The notes beneath the pieces were generated by a model. That model was not told the origin of the DNA, did no database searches, and saw only the letters and a list, made by a program, of their open reading frames with translations. Source: an uncultured Oscillospiraceae bacterium (GTDB lineage: Bacteria > Bacillota > Clostridia > Oscillospirales > Ruminococcaceae). From it: a stretch of DNA of 27,779 bases. Location: positions 1 to 27,779 of the forward strand of contig CAKSGA010000016.1 in NCBI GenBank assembly GCA_934454435.1, read 5' to 3'. The translations under genes and the position numbers were made by a program. Positions 1-6,992 of this stretch are shown piece by piece (position 1 is the stretch's first letter; every line of letters begins with the position of its first letter).

Positions 1-18
1 CTGAATGTACCTCTTCAT
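1..18 (-). CDS. ABC transporter membrane subunit, start only (partial)
   Basis: Only the first six codons (MKRYIQ) lie inside the window. The start codon shares four bases (ATGA) with the stop codon of the ABC ATPase gene just upstream, which is typical of translationally coupled partners. In YtrA-type operons the ATPase gene is normally followed by its membrane permease, so that is the likely product. This is inference from position; the protein itself cannot be judged from six residues. Confidence 0.45.
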
Positions 19-905
19 CTGTGCTCCTCCGCATATTTCAGCAGACCTACGCTGAGCTGCTGGAGGGTCGGCGTTTCGCTATCAACGCCCATTTCTGCGA
101 GCTTCACGGCGTTCTCCGCCAGTGCGAGCCCCTCAAAGGTCGTGCGGTTGTGGCTGCCGCTCAGCAGCAGGGACTTCGCCGCTTCAAAGTCCCCGGCGTT
201 GCCGCTGACCACTATGTACTTCTCTTTAAGCTCCTCAATGAAGCCCTGCTCGATGATATGTCCCTTGTCCATGAACACTGCAAAGTCTGCGGCGTTCTCC
301 ATATCCGCTATGTTGTGGGTCGAGAATATGATGGACTTGCTGCCGTCACCCTCATCAAGATAATCCCGCATATAGTCGCACAGGCGGTCCCGCATGAGCG
401 GGTCGAGGGAGCTTCCCGGCTCGTCAAGCACCAGCAGATCCGTTTTTCTCGCCAATACCGCCGCAAGGCTGGTGCGCATGCGGTTTCCGTCCGACTGCTT
501 GATCATGGTGCGGGGCTTCTTCGTGTGCTCACTGTCCACCTCGAACTTCTCGCACAGCTCCGAAAAACCTGCCCGGTCGAAGCCCTTGTACGCTATCTCC
601 ATCGAAACTGCTATATCCCTCGCCGTGAACCCCATCGGGAAGAACGAATTGCTCGCACAATATCCGATACGCTCCCGCAGAGCCGGGTCGTCGATGTCCT
701 TATCGCCGTCAAAGTACACTACCTCGCCGGAGGTGCGCCTTGTAACGCCGCACAGAATGTCGATCAGCGTGGTCTTTCCTGCGCCGTTTGCACCGATCAG
801 CGCCGTGGAAAACCCGGCGGGTATCTCCAGGTCAAGCCCACCCAGCGTGAACTTGCTGTATTTCTTCGTGAGCCCCTTAATGCTCACACAGCTCTTGTAT
901 TCCAT
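15..905 (-). CDS. ABC transporter ATP-binding protein (YtrB-like)
   Basis: This is the nucleotide-binding subunit of an ABC transporter, 296 residues, working on the inner face of the membrane with a permease. Walker A is GANGAGKT (about residues 38-45), Walker B is LLVLDEP (157-163) with the D-loop SSLD after it, and the switch His is in STHN (195-198). The signature region reads QSDGNRMR (137-144) rather than LSGGQ, a degenerate form often seen in small exporters controlled by YtrA-type GntR proteins. The start chosen is preceded by AAGGGAG at good spacing; an earlier in-frame ATG at 962 lies inside the upstream gene and lacks this site. The region after residue 215 is an extra C-terminal extension. 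Fourth gene of a GntR-led operon. The substrate is not visible; cell-envelope stress or antibiotic export is the usual role of the family. Confidence 0.88.
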   Translation of the reverse strand: MEYKSCVSIKGLTKKYSKFTLGGLDLEIPAGFSTALIGANGAGKTTLIDILCGVTRRTSGEVVYFDGDKDIDDPALRERIGYCASNSFFPMGFTARDIAVSMEIAYKGFDRAGFSELCEKFEVDSEHTKKPRTMIKQSDGNRMRTSLAAVLARKTDLLVLDEPGSSLDPLMRDRLCDYMRDYLDEGDGSKSIIFSTHNIADMENAADFAVFMDKGHIIEQGFIEELKEKYIVVSGNAGDFEAAKSLLLSGSHNRTTFEGLALAENAVKLAEMGVDSETPTLQQLSVGLLKYAEEHR

Positions 906-916
906 ATAATTCTCCC

Positions 917-1117
917 TTAATGCTTCCTCTTTACTCCCGAAAAAACGAACAGGAAAAGGCAAACCATGTCAGCAATGCCTATGACCCGTCTGGCGATATC
1001 CGGCAGGAACCCTGCACCGTTCCCTGCGGCTATCATGTTCGCCACAGAGAGCACCCCGAGCGCCCCCAGAATTATCAGCGAGACACCAAATACCAGTCCC
1101 CATGCTTTCTGGCTCAT
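917..1117 (-). CDS. Small two-helix membrane protein
   Basis: A 66-residue protein with two likely membrane helices (about residues 7-29 and 43-62), a Gly/Ala-rich loop between them and a basic end (VKRKH). I do not recognise a named family. It is the third gene of the GntR/ABC operon. Its ribosome binding site (GAGGTGAG) overlaps the stop of the gene before it, and the binding site for the ABC ATPase overlaps its own stop codon, so it is tightly coupled to the transporter. It could be a small accessory subunit of that transporter. That the gene is real rests on the translation signals and packing, not on homology. Confidence 0.6.
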   Translation of the reverse strand: MSQKAWGLVFGVSLIILGALGVLSVANMIAAGNGAGFLPDIARRVIGIADMVCLFLFVFSGVKRKH

Positions 1118-1125
1118 ATCTCACC

Positions 1126-1356
1126 TCACAGCCGGTAGGACCCTGCACCGTTCTCGAACGCTGCGAATATCTTCTCCAGCTCGTCCATGGCGGTCTTTTC
1201 GTCAGGGTAAGCGGCGAGTATGCCGTCATAGGCAGTGCCCAAACCGCCCGAGCCCGCCAGCACGTACTTTCCGTCCTTGCCTCCGCCGAAATTCCGTGTC
1301 ACATAAACCGACACACAATCGACGACTTTCTTCCTGTCCTGTGAAAAAATCAGCAT
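1126..1356 (-). CDS. Small conserved-type hypothetical protein
   Basis: A 76-residue soluble protein beginning MLIFSQDRKKVVDC and ending with an acidic helical segment (DEKTAMDELEKIFAAFENG). The layout, a short 'SQD' opening strand, a central beta part with GKYVLAG, then a helix with a Glu/Lys pattern, resembles a group of small Firmicutes proteins of unknown function often found near GntR/ABC operons; the resemblance is from memory and unchecked. GGAGGT sits 4 bases before the ATG and lies in the short gap after gntR. Function unknown; a regulatory or adaptor role within the operon is a guess. Confidence 0.6.
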   Translation of the reverse strand: MLIFSQDRKKVVDCVSVYVTRNFGGGKDGKYVLAGSGGLGTAYDGILAAYPDEKTAMDELEKIFAAFENGAGSYRL

Positions 1357-1367
1357 GATTACCTCCG

Positions 1368-1736
1368 TCAGTCCGTATCGTAGAGCACGGTGAGCATCTT
1401 CACCAGCTCCTCCTGTGAGAGCCCTGCGAGCTTTGCCGCCTCCATGGCGTTCTGCAGGTACTGCTCCAGTATTCGGAGCTGCTGCTCCCTTATCATTTCC
1501 CTGTCCTGTGGATTAACAATGTAGCCCTTTCCCTGCACCGGGGAGATAAGCCCCTCCTGGGTCAGCAGCTCGTACGCTTTCATGGTCGTGATGACGCTTA
1601 TTCTGAGGTCTTTCGCCAGGCTGCGTATAGAGGGCAGATACTCCCCCTCCGGCACCCTGCCGTTAAGGATATCGTCCCGGTACTGGTTCGCTATCTGCTG
1701 GTAAATGGGCACATCGGAGTTCTGCAATATCTTCAA
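1368..1736 (-). CDS. GntR family transcriptional regulator, YtrA type
   Basis: A 122-residue regulator with an N-terminal winged helix (about residues 10-75: PIYQQIANQYRDDI, LPSIRSLAKDLRISVITTMKAYELL, LISPVQGKGYIV) and a short helical tail instead of a ligand-binding domain, which is the YtrA pattern. The start is taken as TTG at 1736, because AAAGGAGAG lies just upstream and the protein then begins KILQNSDVPIYQQI as family members do. An in-frame ATG at 1784 falls in the -10 box of the promoter and cannot be the start. It leads the operon with the ABC genes and most likely represses it, responding to envelope stress or a cell-wall-active compound in known relatives. An AT-rich dyad beside the -10 box is a plausible binding site. 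Confidence 0.87.
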   Translation of the reverse strand: MKILQNSDVPIYQQIANQYRDDILNGRVPEGEYLPSIRSLAKDLRISVITTMKAYELLTQEGLISPVQGKGYIVNPQDREMIREQQLRILEQYLQNAMEAAKLAGLSQEELVKMLTVLYDTD

Positions 1737-1763
1737 TGCAACTCTCCTTTCTGTGTGTTCATA

Positions 1764-1776
1764 TGTTATATATACA
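1764..1776. promoter_or_regulatory. AT-rich dyad, possible GntR operator
   Basis: The 13-mer TGTTATATATACA is a near-perfect TGT-N7-ACA dyad that abuts the -10 box of the gntR promoter. Position and form suit autorepression by the GntR protein, but AT-rich dyads also occur by chance. Confidence 0.4.
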
Positions 1777-1804
1777 GTATACACGCAACTGTTCTATTTG
1801 TCAA
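1776..1804 (-). promoter_or_regulatory. Sigma-A promoter of the gntR/ABC operon
   Basis: On the minus strand TTGACA (1799-1804), 17 bp, TATACT (1776-1781), about 40 bp before the chosen gntR start. Confidence 0.8.
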
Positions 1805-1822
1805 GGGGGTATTCAAAAAAAT

Positions 1823-1851
1823 TTGACAAAAGTATTATTTTGATGTAAAAT
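1823..1851 (+). promoter_or_regulatory. Sigma-A promoter of gtrA
   Basis: TTGACA (1823-1828), 17 bp, TAAAAT (1846-1851), 27 bp before the gtrA ATG. It is back to back with the gntR promoter, the two -35 boxes being 18 bp apart. Confidence 0.75.
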
Positions 1852-1878
1852 AAGACTATCACAAGAAGGGGGACCAAA

Positions 1879-2400
1879 ATGGAGATAAAAAACAAAAAGC
1901 TCGCTGCCCTGTGGCAGTTCGTGAAATTCGGAATGGTCGGGGCGTTCAATACGGTACTGAACTATATCATATACAACTTCTGCTACTATGTGTTCCACTC
2001 CGGGGCGCAGATGGCTAATCTGGTAGGATTTGCGATAAGCGTACTGAGTGCGTTCCTGCTGCAGAGCAAATTCGTGTTCCGGCAGGACGAGAACGCAGAA
2101 AAGCGTGTCTGGTGGAAGGTCCTGATAAAAACCTACATCTCATACTCCGTCACGGGACTGTTCCTGACGGCGCTGCTGCTGTGGCTGTGGCTGGACGTCA
2201 TAAGGCTCGGCGACCATCTGGGCGGGATGTGCGAATGGCTCGCAGGTATCGGCTTTGCGTTCCAGCCGAAGGACCTCGCAGCTTCCCTCGCCCCGCTGCT
2301 GAACATGGTCATAACTATCCCGCTGAACTTCATCATCAACAAGTTCTGGGCGTACCGGCAGAAGAAGCCCGCCGGAAGTGAACCGTATGAACAGAAATAA
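1879..2400 (+). CDS. GtrA-family membrane protein
   Basis: A 173-residue integral membrane protein of the GtrA family, proteins thought to help move lipid-linked sugars across the membrane for cell-surface polysaccharide decoration. The family opening is clear: LWQFVKFGMVGAFNTVLNY (from about residue 11). Four membrane helices fit about residues 14-36, 43-62, 82-106 and 130-158, the last followed by NFIINKFWAYR, which is also typical. AAGGGGGA lies 5 bases before the ATG. It is a single gene with its own promoter, no glycosyltransferase next to it, so the sugar or polymer it serves cannot be told from the window. Confidence 0.85.
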   Translation: MEIKNKKLAALWQFVKFGMVGAFNTVLNYIIYNFCYYVFHSGAQMANLVGFAISVLSAFLLQSKFVFRQDENAEKRVWWKVLIKTYISYSVTGLFLTALLLWLWLDVIRLGDHLGGMCEWLAGIGFAFQPKDLAASLAPLLNMVITIPLNFIINKFWAYRQKKPAGSEPYEQK

Positions 2401-2403
2401 AGA

Positions 2404-2432
2404 ATGGCGTGACTGTAATCCGGTCACGCCAT
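2404..2432 (-). terminator. Terminator of the MATE gene, possibly two-way
   Basis: A 10-bp perfect stem (ATGGCGTGAC with GTCACGCCAT) and 9-base loop. On the minus strand it is followed by TTCTTTATTT, so it best serves the MATE gene ending at 2452; there is no clear T-run for gtrA on the plus strand. Confidence 0.7.
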
Positions 2433-2451
2433 CATCTATATAAGGTCCACG

Positions 2452-3831
2452 TCAGTTCAGCTTTGCCACGCCCATTTTCCTGAACTCAACAACGATGAGC
2501 AATATTGCCGCAGCTGCGGAGAGCAGGTCTGCGAAAGGTCCTGCCCAGAGGATACCGTCAATCCCCATGAACACCGGCAGAACCACCATAGGCGGCAGCA
2601 AGAATATTATCTGCCTTGTAAGTGACAGGAACGCACCCTTGAGGGATTTCCCTATTGAGGTGAAGAACGTTGAAGCAATGGGCTGCAGGCAGTTCAGCCA
2701 GGTGAAGAACAGGAATATTCGGAAGAACTTCACGCCGAAGTCGAAGTATTCCGGCGAGCCGTCGCCGAACATGGAGATGATGTTCCTCGGGAAAAGCTGG
2801 AACAGAATGAACGCCAGCACCGCCACCGTCGCACCGACAGTCAGTGCTGAGCGGAACGCCTTTTTCACACGGTCGTACTTCCCGGCGCCGTAGTTGAAGC
2901 TGATGATGGGCTGAGCGCCCTGACCAAGTCCGATGACGATGGAAAACGTTATCTGGTTGACCTTCATCACGATGCCGGAAACGGCTATAGGTATCGACTC
3001 GCCGAACACGGACAGCGCACCGTAATGCTTCAGCAGGTTGTTCATGGCGATCTGCACTACCATCATCGCTATCTGGTTGAAGAACGAAGCCATGCCGACC
3101 GCTATTGTACCGGAAGTGTACTCCCAGCGAAGGCGCAGGTGCTTCAGCCCGAGGTGCACGGTCTTGTAGCGGGCTATGCATACCAGCGCCACAGTCCCCG
3201 AAACGACCTGTCCTATAACGGTCGCCCATGCTGCGCCGGACATTCCCCAGCCAAGGCACATCACGAACAGGGCGTCAAGTCCGGTATTGATTCCCGCCCC
3301 CAGGAGATTGCACACCATGGTCATTTTAGGGTTACCGTCCGCACGTATAAGGTGCCCGCCGCCGGTGGTGATTATCATAAATGGAAATCCCAGGGAGGTT
3401 ATGCTGACGTATTCCTCGGCAAGGGGGAGGACGTCAGCCGGAGAGCCGAACAGCTTCAGCAGCGGCGTCAGGAAAAGCTGAGTTACCGCCAGCAGCACAA
3501 CGCCGCATATCAGCATCATGACCGTCGCATTGCCGACGTAGTAGGGAGCTTTCTCACGCTCGCCCCGACCCATGTTCAGGTTGAAGCAGCTCGCACCGCC
3601 AATTCCGAACAGCAGCGCCAGCGACAGGCAGGAGGTCGAGAACGGAAACGCAATGTTTGTCGCAGCATTTCCGAGCTGCCCTACGGCGTTGCCGATGAAT
3701 AGCTGGTCAACGATGTTGTAGAGCGCTCCCACCAGCATTGCAATAATGCTCGGCACGGCAAATTTTATCATCAGCGACGTCACCGGAGCATTGCCGAGAA
3801 GCTCCGAGCGGTCGGATTTGTTTTGTTCCAT
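2452..3831 (-). CDS. MATE family efflux transporter (first of two)
   Basis: A 459-residue multidrug and toxin extrusion (MATE) transporter, an inner-membrane exporter driven by Na+ or H+. The N-terminal signature MIKFAVPSIIAMLVGALYNIVDQLFIG is typical, as is the repeated half (from about residue 235) with QIAMMVVQIAMNN and GLGQGAQPIISFNYGAG. About twelve membrane helices fit the hydrophobic pattern and the length is normal for the family. The ATG at 3831 is preceded only by a weak site (AAAGAG). It has its own consensus promoter, divergent from birA, and its own terminator. Substrate unknown; family members export cationic drugs, dyes or metabolites. Confidence 0.93.
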   Translation of the reverse strand: MEQNKSDRSELLGNAPVTSLMIKFAVPSIIAMLVGALYNIVDQLFIGNAVGQLGNAATNIAFPFSTSCLSLALLFGIGGASCFNLNMGRGEREKAPYYVGNATVMMLICGVVLLAVTQLFLTPLLKLFGSPADVLPLAEEYVSITSLGFPFMIITTGGGHLIRADGNPKMTMVCNLLGAGINTGLDALFVMCLGWGMSGAAWATVIGQVVSGTVALVCIARYKTVHLGLKHLRLRWEYTSGTIAVGMASFFNQIAMMVVQIAMNNLLKHYGALSVFGESIPIAVSGIVMKVNQITFSIVIGLGQGAQPIISFNYGAGKYDRVKKAFRSALTVGATVAVLAFILFQLFPRNIISMFGDGSPEYFDFGVKFFRIFLFFTWLNCLQPIASTFFTSIGKSLKGAFLSLTRQIIFLLPPMVVLPVFMGIDGILWAGPFADLLSAAAAILLIVVEFRKMGVAKLN

Positions 3832-3865
3832 GGTATCACTCTTTCTTTTTTATACATACGATATT

Positions 3866-3894
3866 ATTGTACCACAGGAACGCAAAAATGTCAA
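3866..3894 (-). promoter_or_regulatory. Sigma-A promoter of the first MATE gene
   Basis: On the minus strand TTGACA (3889-3894), 17 bp, TACAAT (3866-3871), about 35 bp before the MATE start. Confidence 0.75.
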
Positions 3895-3900
3895 ATCCGC

Positions 3901-3929
3901 TTGCAAAATCGGGAAACATAGTATATAAT
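3901..3929 (+). promoter_or_regulatory. Sigma-A promoter of birA
   Basis: TTGCAA (3901-3906), 17 bp, TATAAT (3924-3929), 36 bp before the birA ATG. It is divergent from the MATE promoter, with the -35 boxes only 6 bp apart, so the two polymerases probably interfere. No BirA-type operator palindrome was found over it. Confidence 0.72.
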
Positions 3930-3965
3930 TATAAGCAGGATCTTTTTGAAAGAGGAGGAACGACC

Positions 3966-4925
3966 ATGGCTGCCAGAAACGAAATAGCTGCTATTCTCGA
4001 AAAGCGTCGGGGCGAGGCGGTGTCCGGACAGGAACTTGCAGACACGCTTGGTATCTCCCGGGCGGCGGTCTGGAAAGCCGTGAAGCAGCTCCAGGAGGAG
4101 GGCTATCACATCTCCGCCGGGCGTAACCGTGGGTATGTTCTGGAGAACGAAACGGACGTTCTTTCCGCAGAGGGCATTCGCCTGAACCTGCCGGAACGCT
4201 GGCAGAACGTTCCCGTGGAAGTCTACCGCACCGTGGAGTCCACCAACACCATTGCGAAAGCTGAGGCGCTGGGGGGCTGCCCGCATGGTATGATAATCGC
4301 AGCAGACGGTCAGACGGCAGGACGTGGGAGATTCGGGAAGCCTTTCTATTCTCCGGCGGACACGGGACTGTATATGAGCGTTGTGCTCAGGCCGCACAAG
4401 CCGCTGACCGACTGCTTCTTCATCACTGCTGCGGCGGCATGCGCCATCACCGGCAGCATTGAGGAGCTCTGCGGTATCACTGCGGGCATAAAGTGGGTCA
4501 ACGATATCTTTTACGGCGGCAGGAAGATATGCGGCATTCTTACGGAAGCCATCAGCGATTTTGAAAGCGGCATGGCGGAATCAGTCATCGTAGGTATCGG
4601 CGTGAACATCAGCACCTCGGAGTTCCCGGAAGAGTTGAGCGGGGTCGCAGGCTCCCTCGGCGTGTTTGCGGAGCGCAACAGGTTGTGTGCAGACATCGCC
4701 GCACGTCTGCTGGATTACACCGCAGGCGGGGACAATACGGCTCTCATGGAGGAGTACCGCAGGCGCTCCCTGGTGCTCGGGCGTGATATAGTCTATAAGC
4801 AGGAGGGTCAGACCCTCACCGGAAAGGCTCTTGAAATCGACTACACTGGCAGGCTCGTGATAGAGAACAGCTCCGGACGCTCAGTGCTGCGTTCGGGGGA
4901 GATAACGATAGTCAGTGGCTTCTGA
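3966..4925 (+). CDS. birA: Bifunctional biotin ligase / biotin operon repressor
   Basis: A 319-residue protein that attaches biotin to the carrier lysine of biotin enzymes through biotinyl-AMP. The N-terminal winged helix (about residues 5-60, with ISRAAVWKAVKQLQEEGY) marks the two-function type that can also repress biotin genes. The ligase core has STNTIAKAE (92-100), the biotinyl-AMP loop GRGRFGKPF (119-127), KWVND (176-180) and GRKICGILTE (185-194), then a C-terminal SH3-like part. The start is ATG 3966 with AGAGGAGGAA upstream; in-frame codons before it cover the promoter. Its clear substrate in this window is AccB (16319-16801). Its stop lies 5 bases from the stop of the convergent phosphatase gene. 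Confidence 0.95.
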   Translation: MAARNEIAAILEKRRGEAVSGQELADTLGISRAAVWKAVKQLQEEGYHISAGRNRGYVLENETDVLSAEGIRLNLPERWQNVPVEVYRTVESTNTIAKAEALGGCPHGMIIAADGQTAGRGRFGKPFYSPADTGLYMSVVLRPHKPLTDCFFITAAAACAITGSIEELCGITAGIKWVNDIFYGGRKICGILTEAISDFESGMAESVIVGIGVNISTSEFPEELSGVAGSLGVFAERNRLCADIAARLLDYTAGGDNTALMEEYRRRSLVLGRDIVYKQEGQTLTGKALEIDYTGRLVIENSSGRSVLRSGEITIVSGF

Positions 4926-4938
4926 AATTGTTATTTCA
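4923..4938. other. Small hairpin spanning both convergent stop codons
   Basis: TGAAAT-TGTT-ATTTCA is a perfect 6-bp stem with a 4-base loop. It contains the TGA of birA and the TAA of the PP2C gene. The genes leave only 5 bp between them, so there is no room for ordinary terminators. The stem is weak and its role uncertain. Confidence 0.4.
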
Positions 4939-6544
4939 TCAGATAGATCAGCGCCGCTGCAAGTCCTGCCAGCGCTATGAACGCAGCACCGGCACCTATT
5001 ATCATCGGCAGATGTACTGGCCGCCGCTTTTCCGGCTTCGGGGACTCCACGGGTCTGAATATCCCGCAGACCGCCGTATAATTATCTCCCAGGTCATGCG
5101 AACTCAGCAGGTGGCGTTTCAGCATGGCGCTGAGCCAGCCCGCCGCACTAGCCGCCTTTATCAGGTCGGCTTCCATCTCGTGCTCATGCACGTGCTGCCA
5201 GAACCCGTCAGTGCAGACCAGGAATGCGTCCCCGGGACGCACGCTGACCGGCTCGCAGCGCTCCCGCAGGCCCAGCTTCCCGGGACCTCCCAGGGCTTTC
5301 AGCAGACCTGAACGGTCATCGCTGCTGCGGATTTCCTCACGGCTTATCTCACCGAGTTCCACCTCAGCCTGGCACACAGAATGGTCACGGCTCTGGTACA
5401 TTATTTTACCGTCCCTGAAATAATACACCCGGCAGTCCCCGACATTCCCACAGGTGAACACACCGTCATGCAGGAACCCCGCAGCCGCAGCCGAGAGCCC
5501 TCCTGAGCTCCGCACGGCTTCATTTGCGCCCTCGAACAGCTCGTTGACCTCCTCCGGCGTGAACTCCCCGCCGGTGTGCTCCGAAAGGTACTTCACCGCC
5601 GCTGCCGAAGCCTTTGCGCCGTTTCTGTGACCTCCCAGGCCGTCCGCCGCTGCATAAACTCCACCGCCGCAGAACAGGCTGTCCTGGTTCTCGCTGGCAC
5701 CGCCCGTGCCGGAATGGAACGCACTGTCCAAATGCACTGCACCGCCCGACGCTCCGTCTGGCGCTTCGCTGCACTGAAAGTCCTCCCACCCAGGCAGGAA
5801 CTCCAGCACCACCGCCGTGAAATTATCCTGATTGGAATACCCCCGGGAAAGCACCCTGCCGAGTATGTCCTCCGCAGCGCCCCCCGCTGTAAGGGTCAGC
5901 GACTGCATGAGCTCCTTTGCGTTAAGGGCGTTGTACACGCCATCGCTGCAAATCAGCAGACGGTCGCCGGGCTCCATCCGCAGCGGCATGCAATTCATAT
6001 CCGGACTGAGATTCGCTCCGCTACCCACGAACTGTGCCAGGGAATCCCGCTCCGGGTCCTGCTCCGCCTGGGCGCAGCTTATCCTGCCGTCTATGACCCG
6101 CTCCAGAAGTAACGACATATAATCCTGGTCGGCGGTGAGCTGAGTCAGTACGCCGTCATGAAGCCTGTACACCCGGCTGTCCCCCACGGAGCAGAAATGC
6201 ACTCCGCCCGGCAGGCAGTACACCGCCGCAAGAGTGGTGCCGCCGTGGCTGCCCTCCGCCGCTATCTCCCTGCTGACCTTTCTTACTGACGCCGCAAGCT
6301 CCTGCGGCGTTTTTATCTGTGACGCCAGGATTCCCGCCACTGCCTGGCTGCTCACCAGAGCCCCGGCGGACATTCCGCCCATGCCATCGGCGACCACGGC
6401 GCCGAACACCTCCGGACGCTCCCCCCGGGGGAGCTCAGTGAACCCTGCGGTGTCCTCCTGATAGTCCCGGGCGCCCTGGTCCTGTATCATGCCGACGTCT
6501 ATGCTGCCCTGCCGCAGCTCCGCCCTGAATTTACGTATCGTCAT
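4931..6544 (-). CDS. Membrane-anchored protein with two PP2C phosphatase domains
   Basis: A 537-residue protein with two PP2C (PPM) Ser/Thr phosphatase domains in tandem and one C-terminal membrane helix (about 513-535) after a Pro/Lys/Arg-rich stop-transfer-like stretch, so both catalytic domains should face the cytoplasm. Domain 1 (about 12-250) keeps the metal and active-site motifs: RDYQED (26-31), DGMGG (53-57), GGTT (101-104), GDSR (121-124), CSDG (199-202) and QDN (239-241). Domain 2 (about 270-497) has ENQDS (285-289), DGLGG (301-305), GDCR (369-372), CTDG (444-447) and GDN (486-488), but the GTT position reads SAAAA (351-355). Single-domain PrpC proteins are near 250 residues, so this is a double form. 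The gene overlaps merR by 14 bases. No Ser/Thr kinase gene is in the window. The start is uncertain, since its ribosome binding site is weak. Confidence 0.88.
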   Translation of the reverse strand: MTIRKFRAELRQGSIDVGMIQDQGARDYQEDTAGFTELPRGERPEVFGAVVADGMGGMSAGALVSSQAVAGILASQIKTPQELAASVRKVSREIAAEGSHGGTTLAAVYCLPGGVHFCSVGDSRVYRLHDGVLTQLTADQDYMSLLLERVIDGRISCAQAEQDPERDSLAQFVGSGANLSPDMNCMPLRMEPGDRLLICSDGVYNALNAKELMQSLTLTAGGAAEDILGRVLSRGYSNQDNFTAVVLEFLPGWEDFQCSEAPDGASGGAVHLDSAFHSGTGGASENQDSLFCGGGVYAAADGLGGHRNGAKASAAAVKYLSEHTGGEFTPEEVNELFEGANEAVRSSGGLSAAAAGFLHDGVFTCGNVGDCRVYYFRDGKIMYQSRDHSVCQAEVELGEISREEIRSSDDRSGLLKALGGPGKLGLRERCEPVSVRPGDAFLVCTDGFWQHVHEHEMEADLIKAASAAGWLSAMLKRHLLSSHDLGDNYTAVCGIFRPVESPKPEKRRPVHLPMIIGAGAAFIALAGLAAALIYLMK

Positions 6545-6938
6545 CGCCGCTGCATTTTTCCTGCTCGTCCCAGGAGAGTATCCCGGTCTTTACCGCACGC
6601 TCGTACACGCTGATCTTGTAGTTCAGCCGCCTGAGGGTCTGTTCGATCTGCTCCTGCATTTTCGTCAGCTCCTCCCGCTGGTCGGTAAGGAGCTTAAGGC
6701 GCTGCGGGATCGTGCTATCCCCCTGCTGATACAGCCGCCGGTACTCCGCTATGCCGCTCATCGGGAGCCCTGCGCTGCGCATGCACAGCACAAGCTCCAG
6801 CCAGCCAAGGTCCTCCTGCTGATAATCACGGATACCGCCGGCGGTCCTCGTCACCACGGGGATAAGCCCCGCCTTTTCGTAATAGCGCAGCGTATCCTGG
6901 GATATCCCGTAACGCTCGCTGACCTGCTTTATCGTCAT
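6531..6938 (-). CDS. MerR family transcriptional regulator
   Basis: A 135-residue regulator with the MerR winged helix at the start (MTIKQVSERYGISQDTLRYYEKAGL, RDYQQEDLGWLELVLCMRSAGLPM), then a dimer coiled coil (about residues 75-115) ending in NYKISVYERA. There is no cluster of effector cysteines, so metal sensing is unlikely; the form is closest to the AdhR-like MerR group linked to aldehyde or electrophile stress, a tentative placement. The ATG at 6938 is chosen because GGAG lies 9 bases before it; an ATG at 6953 in the same frame would add five residues but has a poor site. It lies between rex and the double-PP2C gene and shares 14 bases with the latter, so it is likely co-translated with it. 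Its target is unknown. Confidence 0.87.
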   Translation of the reverse strand: MTIKQVSERYGISQDTLRYYEKAGLIPVVTRTAGGIRDYQQEDLGWLELVLCMRSAGLPMSGIAEYRRLYQQGDSTIPQRLKLLTDQREELTKMQEQIEQTLRRLNYKISVYERAVKTGILSWDEQEKCSGDDDT

Positions 6939-6960
6939 ACAACAGTTCTCCATACTAACA

Positions 6961-6986
6961 GACCTGGGCTGAAATCAACCCAGGTC
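6961..6986. terminator. Hairpin between rex and merR
   Basis: A perfect 8-bp stem (GACCTGGG with CCCAGGTC, 10-base loop) lies 6 bp after the rex stop. On the minus strand the following bases (TGTTAGT) are only mildly T-rich, so it would be a leaky terminator or an RNA-processing site that lowers merR/PP2C expression relative to acn-icd-rex. Confidence 0.5.
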
Positions 6987-6992
6987 GTGATT

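Noticed and set aside
3866..3965. A BirA biotin operator in the birA/MATE region
   Set aside because: No TTAAC/GTTAA-type arms at about 15 bp spacing were found here, and none upstream of accB either.
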